NCBI RefSeq assembly: GCF_004337475.1
Contig: NZ_SJZJ01000033.1
Location: forward strand, 1 to 32,589
DNA length: 32,589 bases
From: Nocardioides jejuensis
Lineage (GTDB): Bacteria > Actinomycetota > Actinomycetes > Propionibacteriales > Nocardioidaceae
Direction: 5' to 3'
The notes below the pieces were generated by a model. The model worked only from the letters and a program-made list of their open reading frames with translations, did no database searches and was not told where the DNA came from. A program made the translations under genes and the position numbers. Numbering within the stretch: the stretch's first letter is position 1; each line of letters starts with the position of its first letter. This document shows positions 15,822-22,591 of the stretch, piece by piece.

Positions 15822-16370
15822 ATGACCCACCCTGCCCCCGAGGCCCTGCGCGAGCCGCTGACCATCACGGTCCCGCGATGGTTCGTGCTGGCCGGTCTGG
15901 CCCTGCTCATGGCCACCGCGGCACCGGCGCTGCTCGTCGTCGCGGACCGCGTGCATCTGGACCCGTGGGTGCACGACGTGGCCCTCTTCGGGCACCTCGC
16001 CTTCCTCCTGCTCGGCTTCGGCGCGGTCCTCTCCGTCGACTCCGTGGCGCTGCAGTGGGTGGTGGGCCGCCGACAGCTTCACGACGTGGTGGCGACGGCC
16101 GGCCACGTCCAGGCAGCGATCTGGGTCGGCTACGCCGGTCTCGTGGCGAGCGGCATCGTGCTCGAGCCGGATCTCACCCGGACGGTCACCCAGATCAAGC
16201 TCGGCTCCGTGTTGCTGATCGGCCTCAACGGCCTCGTGGCGACCTGGCTCCACTGGCACCTCGAGGTCTCCTCGACCCGGCGGGTGCTGGCGGCCGGCAT
16301 GGCCTGTGCCGCCGTGTCCCAGGCGGCGTGGTGGACCGCCACCGTCATCGGTTTCCTCAACGCCCACTGA
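15822..16370 (+). CDS. Small integral membrane protein behind possible iron boxes
   Basis: A protein of 182 residues (193 if ATG 15789 is used, but that codon directly follows the likely -10 box, so ATG 15822 with AAGGA at 15805-15809 is preferred). About five hydrophobic spans: WFVLAGLALLMATAAPALLVV, VALFGHLAFLLLGFGAVLSVD, VQAAIWVGYAGLVASGIVL, IKLGSVLLIGLNGLVATWL and VLAAGMACAAVSQAAWWTATV. Several His residues (DPWVHDVALFGH, QLHDVVATAGH, WLHWHLEV) sit at membrane edges, as in heme- or metal-handling proteins such as the CopD/DUF families. The family is not securely identified. The lipoprotein gene begins 53 nt downstream and may be co-transcribed. Confidence 0.75.
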   Translation: MTHPAPEALREPLTITVPRWFVLAGLALLMATAAPALLVVADRVHLDPWVHDVALFGHLAFLLLGFGAVLSVDSVALQWVVGRRQLHDVVATAGHVQAAIWVGYAGLVASGIVLEPDLTRTVTQIKLGSVLLIGLNGLVATWLHWHLEVSSTRRVLAAGMACAAVSQAAWWTATVIGFLNAH

Positions 16371-16423
16371 CCAAGGCCCCTGACCCCGTACATCCGCACA
16401 TCCCTCCTCGGAAGGCATCACCC

Positions 16424-17584
16424 ATGACCCTCACCCGCTCCTCCATCGCCGCGCTCGCGACGACCGCGCTGGCGCCGTTCGCCCTCGCCGGATGCGGCAG
16501 CGACGACGCCTCGACGTCGGCGACCGTCGACCAGGGCGGCTACGTCCAGACGAATCTCGTCGCCAACTGGGCGGCGTACAAGCCGCAGATCGTCGAGCCG
16601 GACCTCCAGAACGCGTGGGGCATCTCGATGCGTCCGGCAGGCGAGGGTGGCCACTTCTGGATCACGGCCAACGCCACGGGCACGTCCTTCGAGTACGTCG
16701 GTGACGTCAACGGCGAGAAGCTCCACCAGGACGGCCTCAAGGAGGTCACGATCCCGGGCGTCGGCAAGGACGCGGGAACGCCGACCGGCACCGTCTTCAA
16801 CGACCACGGCACCGGTTTCGTCATCACCCAGGACGTCGCGAAGGGCGACTCCTACACGGGCCCGGCGAAGTTCTTCTTCGCCACCGACACCGGCAAGGTC
16901 GTCGCCTGGACCGAGCGCGACAACGGCGACGGCACGAAGACCCAGCCGACGGGCTCCCTCGTGGTGGCCGACCAGTCGAAGCAGGGTGCGTCGTACCTCG
17001 GCATGGCGATCTCGCCGGCCAACGACAGGCTCTACCTCGCCGACTTCGGCAAGCACCCGGGCCTGGTCGTCCTCGACGACACCTTCAAGGTCGTCAAGGA
17101 CGGGGGCTTCGCCAACCCCTTCGGCGCGGAGTACCAGCCGTTCAACGTCCAGACCATCGGCGACTCCGTCTTCGTGACGTACGCCGAGTGGGACGAGCCC
17201 GGCGAGGAGGAGGCCGGCCCCGGTGAGGGGCGCGTCGCCGAGTTCACGCCGGACGGCACGCTCGTGCAGAAGTGGGACGGCGGCCGCTACCTCAACGCGC
17301 CGTGGGGCATTGCGAAGGCTCCGGAGAAGGGATTCGGGAAGTACTCCGGCGACCTCCTGGTCGGCAACTTCGGTGACGGCACGATCGCGGTCCTCGACGC
17401 GAAGACCCACAAGGCGGTCGACTTCCTGCGCCGCCCGGACGGCAACCGCGTGGAGATCGACGGACTGTGGGGCCTGACGTTCGGCAATGGCATGTCGCTG
17501 GGTCAGAAGGACGCCCTCTACTTCGCGGCCGGCCCCGGCCCCGAGGCTGACGGCATCTTCGGTCGGCTCACCGCGAACGACTGA
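16424..17584 (+). CDS. TIGR03118-family lipoprotein
   Basis: A 386-residue exported lipoprotein. The signal peptide runs to the lipobox LAGC with Cys24 as the lipidation site. The mature part matches the TIGR03118 family: YVQTNLVANWAAYKPQIVEPDLQNAWGISMRPAGEGGHFWITANATGTS, then VFNDHGTGFVI, LYLADFGKHPGLVVLDDTFK, YLNAPWGIAKAPEKGFGKYSGDLLVGNFGDGTIAVLDAKT and GLWGLTFGNGMSLGQKDALYFAAGPGPEADGIFG. The pattern of blades suggests a beta-propeller (NHL/SMP-30-like). The function is not established. GGAAGG lies 8 nt before ATG 16424. The end of the gene carries the 11-mer GAACGACTGAG repeated 17 nt later, beyond the stop. Confidence 0.9.
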   Translation: MTLTRSSIAALATTALAPFALAGCGSDDASTSATVDQGGYVQTNLVANWAAYKPQIVEPDLQNAWGISMRPAGEGGHFWITANATGTSFEYVGDVNGEKLHQDGLKEVTIPGVGKDAGTPTGTVFNDHGTGFVITQDVAKGDSYTGPAKFFFATDTGKVVAWTERDNGDGTKTQPTGSLVVADQSKQGASYLGMAISPANDRLYLADFGKHPGLVVLDDTFKVVKDGGFANPFGAEYQPFNVQTIGDSVFVTYAEWDEPGEEEAGPGEGRVAEFTPDGTLVQKWDGGRYLNAPWGIAKAPEKGFGKYSGDLLVGNFGDGTIAVLDAKTHKAVDFLRRPDGNRVEIDGLWGLTFGNGMSLGQKDALYFAAGPGPEADGIFGRLTAND

Positions 17585-17623
17585 GTCCCTTGAACGACTG
17601 AGCCACCCGGGGACGTCGGTCCC

Positions 17624-17629
17624 TAGACT
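17624..17629 (+). promoter_or_regulatory. Candidate -10 box for leaderless nadE
   Basis: TAGACT matches TANNNT and is 6 nt before GTG 17636. No ribosome binding site fits in the gap. GGGAC/GTCCC just upstream (about 17609-17623) can form a small hairpin. Confidence 0.55.
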
Positions 17630-17635
17630 CACGGC

Positions 17636-19666
17636 GTGGACTTCTACTCGTCGTACGCACAGGGCTTCGCGCGGGTCGCGGCCGTGACCGTTCCGGTCGC
17701 GGTCGCGGACCCGGCTGCGAACGCTGCCGTGATCCTCGAGCAGGCACGCGCCCTGCACGCACAGGGCGTTGGCGTCGCCGTGTTCCCGGAGCTCTGCATC
17801 ACGGGGTACGCCGTCGACGACCTGTTCCTCCAGGACACGCTTCTCGAGGCGGCGGAGGCAGCGATCGCGGAGATCGTCGCGGCCAGTGCTGACCTGCTTC
17901 CCGTCCTCGTCGTCGGCGCGCCGATCGCGGACGGCACGCGCGTGCTCAACTGCGCCGTCGTGATCCACCACGGCTCCGTGCTCGGCGTCGCGCCGAAGTC
18001 TTACCTGCCGACGTACCGCGAGTTCTACGAGCGCCGCTGGTTCGCTCCCGGAGACGACCGTCGGGGCACGATCACCGTCGCGGGCCAGGAGGTGCCGCTC
18101 GGCAACGACCTGCTCTTCGCGGCGTCCGACGTCCGGGGCCTCGTGCTCCACGTCGAGGTCTGCGAAGACATGTGGGTCCCGGTCCCGCCGAGCGCGGTCG
18201 CCTCGCTGGCAGGTGCCACCGTCCTGGCCAACCTGAGCGCCAGCCCGATCACGATCGGTCGCGCGGAGTCGCGGCGCCTGCTCGTGCAGAGCGCCAGCGC
18301 GCGGTGCAACGCGGCGTACCTCTACTGCGCGGCAGGGCAGGGGGAGTCGACCACCGACCTGAGCTGGGACGGGCAGACGCTCGTCTACGAGCTGGGCGAC
18401 CTGCTGGGGGAGACCGAGCGCTTCCCCGACGGGCCGCGGGCGACCGTCGTCGACGTCGACCTCGACAAGCTCCGCCAGGAGCGGCTGCGCCAGGGCACGC
18501 ACGACGACAACCGACGTGGCCTCGGCGTGCAGCCGTTCCGCACGATCGCGTTCACCCTCAACCCGCCGGCCGGCGACATCGGCCTGCTCCGCAAGGTCGA
18601 CCGCTACCCCTTCGTGCCGGACGACGCCGCGCGCCTCGACCTCGACTGCTACGAGGCCTACAACATCCAGGTCTCCGGCCTGGAGAAGCGACTCGCGGCG
18701 ATCAGGCAGCCGAAGATCGTGATCGGCGTCAGCGGTGGTCTCGACTCGACCCACGCGCTGCTCGTCGCGGCCAAGGCGATGGACCGGCTCGGTCGCCCGC
18801 GCACCGACATCCACGCGATCACCATGCCGGGCTTCGCGACGGGAGCGACCTCGAAGTCGTACGCCACCCGGCTCTCGCAGGCGCTGGGCGTGACGTTCGA
18901 GGAGCTCGACATCAAGCCCGCGGCGCGCCAGATGCTCGAGGATCTCGGCCACCCCTACGCCGACGGCGAGAAGACCTACGACATCACCTTCGAGAACGTC
19001 CAGGCCGGCCTGCGCACCGACTACCTCTTCCGGCTGGCCAACCACCGGGGCGGCATCGTGCTCGGCACCGGTGACCTCTCCGAACTGGCGCTGGGCTGGT
19101 GCACGTACGGCGTCGGCGACCAGATGTCGCACTACAACGTCAACGCCGGCGTCCCGAAGACGCTGATCCAGCACCTGATCCGCTGGGTCATCGCGCACGC
19201 CGACTTCGCACCCGCGGCCAACGACGTGCTCGCGGAGATCGTCGCAGCCGAGATCACCCCCGAGCTGATCCCGACGGAGGAGGGCGTCAAGCCCCAGGCG
19301 ACCGAGGACTCGACAGGCCCCTACGCACTGCAGGACTTCACGCTCTTCCACGTCCTGCGCCACGGCATGCGGCCGAGCCGGATCGCCTTCCTGGCCTGGC
19401 ACGCCTGGGCGAACGCCGCGGTCGGCGCGTGGCCGACGGGCATGGGGGAGGGCGACCGTCCGGCGTACGACTTGCCGGAGATCCGGAAGTGGCTGGACGT
19501 CTTCGTCCGGAAGTTCTTCGCCAACCAGTTCAAGCGCTCCGCGCTGCCCAACGGGCCCAAGGTGAGTGCGGGCGGCACGATGAGCCCGCGTGGCGACTGG
19601 CGGATGCCGTCGGATGCCAGCCGTGCCGCGTGGCTTGCCGAGCTGGAGAACGTGCCCCGGACGTAG
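17636..19666 (+). CDS. nadE: Glutamine-dependent NAD+ synthetase
   Basis: A 676-residue two-domain enzyme that makes NAD+ from nicotinic acid adenine dinucleotide, ATP and glutamine. The N-terminal nitrilase-type glutaminase domain carries the triad Glu52 (FPELCITGY), Lys121 ([17 protein letters not shown]) and Cys176 (VCEDMW); these numbers equal those of the M. tuberculosis enzyme as I remember them. The C-terminal synthetase has the P-loop SGGLDS at 366-371, then [35 protein letters not shown] and the [18 protein letters not shown] end. The start is GTG 17636, six nt after TAGACT, probably leaderless. It is convergent with the DoxX-like gene; a nested inverted repeat follows its stop. Confidence 0.97.
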   Translation: MDFYSSYAQGFARVAAVTVPVAVADPAANAAVILEQARALHAQGVGVAVFPELCITGYAVDDLFLQDTLLEAAEAAIAEIVAASADLLPVLVVGAPIADGTRVLNCAVVIHHGSVLGVAPKSYLPTYREFYERRWFAPGDDRRGTITVAGQEVPLGNDLLFAASDVRGLVLHVEVCEDMWVPVPPSAVASLAGATVLANLSASPITIGRAESRRLLVQSASARCNAAYLYCAAGQGESTTDLSWDGQTLVYELGDLLGETERFPDGPRATVVDVDLDKLRQERLRQGTHDDNRRGLGVQPFRTIAFTLNPPAGDIGLLRKVDRYPFVPDDAARLDLDCYEAYNIQVSGLEKRLAAIRQPKIVIGVSGGLDSTHALLVAAKAMDRLGRPRTDIHAITMPGFATGATSKSYATRLSQALGVTFEELDIKPAARQMLEDLGHPYADGEKTYDITFENVQAGLRTDYLFRLANHRGGIVLGTGDLSELALGWCTYGVGDQMSHYNVNAGVPKTLIQHLIRWVIAHADFAPAANDVLAEIVAAEITPELIPTEEGVKPQATEDSTGPYALQDFTLFHVLRHGMRPSRIAFLAWHAWANAAVGAWPTGMGEGDRPAYDLPEIRKWLDVFVRKFFANQFKRSALPNGPKVSAGGTMSPRGDWRMPSDASRAAWLAELENVPRT

Positions 19667-19716
19667 CGAACCGCCGGTCCGGAGGCGGGGCAGAATCCGG
19701 ACCGACGGCAGGTTCG
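19667..19716. terminator. Nested inverted repeat between convergent nadE and DoxX-like genes
   Basis: An outer pair, CGAACC (19667-19672) and GGTTCG (19711-19716), encloses a perfect 8-bp inner pair, GGTCCGGA (19676-19683) and TCCGGACC (19696-19703). It begins at the base after the nadE stop and could terminate transcription from both sides. There is no T-tract. Confidence 0.6.
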
Positions 19717-19757
19717 CAACAGAAGCAGTGCTGGATTCGTGGCGAGCGAGCCGGAGC

Positions 19758-20216
19758 TCAGCCGTCGTGGTGGTGGTACTTCGTCGACATGCGGGCCATC
19801 GCCAGGGCACAGAAGGCCAGCGCGATGGAGCCGAACGCGAACAGCGCCATCCCGTCCATCGCGAAGAAGTTGATCGCGAAGACGGTGAAGTAGACCGCGG
19901 CGAGGTCGCCGCCGATCCTCGGCGCGAAGAAGACGAGTGCCGCGATGGCGAGCTCGATGACGCCCAGCGTGTAGAGCTCGGTGTCTCCCGTTCCAGGCAG
20001 GACGTCGTGCATCCACGAGGCCATGAAGTCACTCCACGTGACGTTCATGAAGCCGGCGAACTTGTCGAGCCCGTAGAGCAGCGGGAGGGCGGTGAACGAT
20101 GCCCACATGGCCAGGTAGCCCTGGCGTGAGGCGTCAACGCTCGCGATCTTGGTCAGGTCGTGCATCTCGTCGCGCATGTCGGCGACCATGTCGTGCATGG
20201 CGTGGGTGAGTGCCAT
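19758..20216 (-). CDS. DoxX-like small membrane protein with His/Met-rich ends
   Basis: A 152-residue protein with four hydrophobic segments, roughly residues 35-58 (GYLAMWASFTALPLLYGLDKFAG), 82-100 (LYTLGVIELAIAALVFF), 106-122 and 126-142. The LPLLYGLDKFAGFM block and the four-helix layout resemble the DoxX superfamily, but the match is by eye. The first 25 residues are a soluble helix rich in His, Met and acidic residues (HAMHDMVADMRDEMHDL), and the tail ends YHHHDG; both could bind a metal. ATG 20216 is supported by AAAGGAAC 6 nt upstream. A promoter TTGTTG-N17-TACCGT lies upstream on the minus strand. It stands alone. Confidence 0.75.
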   Translation of the reverse strand: MALTHAMHDMVADMRDEMHDLTKIASVDASRQGYLAMWASFTALPLLYGLDKFAGFMNVTWSDFMASWMHDVLPGTGDTELYTLGVIELAIAALVFFAPRIGGDLAAVYFTVFAINFFAMDGMALFAFGSIALAFCALAMARMSTKYHHHDG

Positions 20217-20265
20217 GGCCGTGTTCCTTTCGAGAGCTCCCCAGGTCTTGGGAAGGTTCATTTCG

Positions 20266-20294
20266 ACGGTAGACCTGCGCCGCCCCAACAACAA
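20266..20294 (-). promoter_or_regulatory. Candidate promoter of the DoxX-like gene
   Basis: On the minus strand TTGTTG (20289-20294), a 17-nt spacer and TACCGT (20266-20271) form a plausible -35/-10 pair. It predicts a leader of about 40 nt holding the ribosome binding site. Confidence 0.4.
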
Positions 20295-20364
20295 GCATTT
20301 CCGCAGGTCAGGCCGGGATTCCTGAGCCTGCGAAAGGTGCGTCGGCGGGGCAAGTCCCGGGCCC

Positions 20365-20393
20365 TTGACGGGCGGTCGCGGTGTCAGCACACT
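20365..20393 (+). promoter_or_regulatory. Candidate promoter of the secreted four-cysteine protein gene
   Basis: TTGACG (20365-20370), a 17-nt spacer and CACACT (20388-20393) make a plausible promoter, with a leader of about 27 nt before ATG 20427. Confidence 0.4.
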
Positions 20394-20426
20394 TCTGCGC
20401 GGGAGGCCGTAGACAGGAGCCGGAAG

Positions 20427-21146
20427 ATGGCCAGCACCACTGCACGATCCGCGTCGTCCCGGGCACCGAGGCTGATAGCTACAGCCGGGGTCACCCTGCT
20501 TGCGTCCGCGGGCCTTGCGGCGGTCGCCCCGACCGCACAGGCAGACACCGTCGGCGGTGCGTCGAGCGGTGTCGTCGTCGCAGGTGGCACCGCCTCCGCG
20601 GGCGTCGCGGCCTCGTACCGCGCCGCGTCGGGGGCAGAAGCTTCGATCGCCTATCCCGACGGCAATCTCTATGTCTCGGTGCGTGCAGACGGTTCGGGAG
20701 GACACGACGCGAGTCTCGTCCGACGGATCGATCGGGCACCGGGCGTCCAGGTGGGGTGCCGGTTTGAGCGGGCGCTCACCGACTCGGAGTTCTCGGTGTC
20801 GCCTGACTTCCTGCACGCGGTCCTGCACCTGACAAGCGCCCCGGTGGCGACCTGCGACGACGGCACGGCGATGACGCTTCCGGACACCGTCACCTGGACG
20901 AGCAGTCCGGGCGGCATCGCGTGGATCAACGGACCGTCGCCGTCCGACGACACCTGGTGCCTCACCCAGCAGGACATCTCGATCAACGACCCGGCCAACC
21001 CGTTCGGGCCCGCCGGCGTCTGGGCCGACGCCACTGCTCAGGTCTCGACGGCTGGAGTCGCCGGCCCCAGCGGACACGGCGACTTCTGGTACGTCTTCGA
21101 TGCCGACGCGGGCTTCGATGCGAGCACGACGCCGGGCATCTGCTGA
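20427..21146 (+). CDS. Secreted protein of unknown function with four cysteines
   Basis: A 239-residue protein. Residues 1-39 form a Sec signal peptide (basic start, hydrophobic core LIATAGVTLLASAGLAAVA, cleavage after AQA). The mature part is strand-rich and Gly/Ser/Asp-rich. It has four Cys (in GCRFER, ATCDDG, DTWCL and the final GIC), an even number that fits two disulfides outside the cell. No catalytic motif or known family is recognised. ATG 20427 is chosen for AGGAG 7 nt upstream. It stands between the divergent DoxX-like gene and glnA2. The final Cys is the last residue, which is unusual. Confidence 0.72.
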   Translation: MASTTARSASSRAPRLIATAGVTLLASAGLAAVAPTAQADTVGGASSGVVVAGGTASAGVAASYRAASGAEASIAYPDGNLYVSVRADGSGGHDASLVRRIDRAPGVQVGCRFERALTDSEFSVSPDFLHAVLHLTSAPVATCDDGTAMTLPDTVTWTSSPGGIAWINGPSPSDDTWCLTQQDISINDPANPFGPAGVWADATAQVSTAGVAGPSGHGDFWYVFDADAGFDASTTPGIC

Positions 21147-21199
21147 CCTGCTGGAGCCTCGTGCGAGCGTCGTCACCACCGTGGCGCCCGGTGAGGCAA

Positions 21200-21205
21200 T
21201 AGGGT
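21200..21205 (+). promoter_or_regulatory. Candidate -10 box for leaderless glnA2
   Basis: TAGGGT (TANNNT), then GTCGCC, then ATG 21212. The box and 6-nt gap equal those of the RNB gene at 2743, and there is no ribosome binding site between. Confidence 0.6.
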
Positions 21206-21211
21206 GTCGCC

Positions 21212-22555
21212 ATGGGCAAGCAGGAAGACTTCGTTCTCCGCGCACTCGAAGAGCGCGACGTCCGTTTCGTGCGTCTCTGGTTCACCGACGTCCTGGGCTC
21301 GCTGAAGTCGGTGGCTGTCGCCCCGGCTGAGCTCGAGGGCGCCTTCGAGGAGGGCATCGGTTTCGACGGCTCGGCCATTGAGGGCTTCGCGCGTGTGCAC
21401 GAGTCCGACATGCTCGCCGTGCCGGACCCGTCGACGTTCCAGATCCTGCCGTGGCGCGGCCACGACGACGGTCGCGCGACGGCCCGCATGTTCTGCGACA
21501 TCCAGATGCCCGACGGCTCTCCGTCGTACGCCGACCCCCGGCACGTGCTGAAGCGGACCCTGAGCCGGGCCGCCGAGAAGGGCTACACCTTCTACACGCA
21601 CCCCGAGATCGAGTTCTACCTCTTCAAGGACGAGTACCAGAAGGGCAAGCGCCCCACCCCGGTGGACCGCAGCGGCTACTTCGACCACACTGCCCAGTCC
21701 TTCGGCGCCGACTTCCGGCGCGAGGCGATCACGATGCTCGAGCAGATGGGCATCTCGGTGGAGTTCTCGCACCACGAGGGCGGCCCGGGCCAGCAGGAGA
21801 TCGACCTGCGCTACGCGGACGCGCTGAGCACCGCCGACAACATCATGACCTTCCGCACGGTGATCCGTGAGGTCGCGCTGAGCCAGGGCGTGTGGGCCAG
21901 CTTCATGCCCAAGCCCTACACCGAGCACCCCGGCTCGGGCATGCACACGCACGTCTCGCTCTTCGACGGCGACCAGAACGCCTTCTACGAGGCCGGCTCG
22001 GAGTACCAGCTGTCCGCGACGGGCCGCGCGTTCATCGCCGGCATCCTCACGCACGCCGCCGAGATCACCTGCGTCACCAACCAGTGGGTCAACTCCTACA
22101 AGCGCCTGGTGAGCGGCGGTGAGGCTCCGTCGTACATCTGCTGGGGTCACAACAACCGCTCCGCGATGGTTCGCGTCCCGATGTACAAGCCCAACAAGGG
22201 TCAGTCCACCCGCATCGAGCTCCGCACGATCGACCCGGCCTGCAACCCCTACCTCGCCTTCGCGGTGATCCTGGCCGCCGGTCTCAAGGGCATCGAGCAG
22301 GGCTACGAGCTGCCCCGCGAGGCGGAGGACGACGTCTGGTCGCTCTCCGACAAGGAGCGCAAGGCGCTGGGCATCCAGCCCCTGCCGAAGAACCTCGCCG
22401 AGGCCATCGAGATCGCCGAGTCGTCCGAGCTCCTGGCGGAGACCCTGGGCGAGCACGTCTTCGACTTCTTCCTGCGCAACAAGCGCCAGGAGTGGGAGGA
22501 CTGGCGCGCGCAGGTCACGCAGTACGAGCGCGACCAGATGCTGCCGATCCTGTGA
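21212..22555 (+). CDS. glnA2: Type I glutamine synthetase, GlnA2-like
   Basis: A 447-residue enzyme that joins ammonia and glutamate to glutamine using ATP. Family motifs: FTDVLGSLKSVAV, GIGFDGSAIEGF, EIEFYLF, HHEGGPGQQEIDLRYADAL, MPKPYTEHPGSGMHTHVSLF (ATP site), NQWVNSYKRLVSGGEAP and RIELRTIDPACNPYLAFAVILAAGLKG. Length and sequence match the GlnA2 group next to glnE in actinobacteria. At the position of the adenylylated Tyr of regulated enzymes (NLYDLPPEE) it has Trp376 (DVWSLSDKE), so it should not be a substrate of the adjacent GlnE. Some GlnA2-like proteins act in polyamine or other gamma-glutamylation pathways; plain glutamine synthesis is assumed but unproven. glnE follows after 36 nt. 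Confidence 0.95.
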   Translation: MGKQEDFVLRALEERDVRFVRLWFTDVLGSLKSVAVAPAELEGAFEEGIGFDGSAIEGFARVHESDMLAVPDPSTFQILPWRGHDDGRATARMFCDIQMPDGSPSYADPRHVLKRTLSRAAEKGYTFYTHPEIEFYLFKDEYQKGKRPTPVDRSGYFDHTAQSFGADFRREAITMLEQMGISVEFSHHEGGPGQQEIDLRYADALSTADNIMTFRTVIREVALSQGVWASFMPKPYTEHPGSGMHTHVSLFDGDQNAFYEAGSEYQLSATGRAFIAGILTHAAEITCVTNQWVNSYKRLVSGGEAPSYICWGHNNRSAMVRVPMYKPNKGQSTRIELRTIDPACNPYLAFAVILAAGLKGIEQGYELPREAEDDVWSLSDKERKALGIQPLPKNLAEAIEIAESSELLAETLGEHVFDFFLRNKRQEWEDWRAQVTQYERDQMLPIL

Positions 22556-22591
22556 CGGCCAGCCTCTGATCCTTCGTCCGCCTGGAGCGGC

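Noticed and set aside
17575..17601. 11-bp repeat GAACGACTGAG at the lipoprotein gene end
   Set aside because: A single short local duplication around the stop codon; no sign of a functional role.
16418..20032. A very long open frame (about 1200 codons) antisense to the lipoprotein and nadE genes
   Set aside because: It mirrors two well-supported genes; its product is an Arg/Asp/Val-rich composition typical of antisense frames in high-GC DNA and shows no domain.
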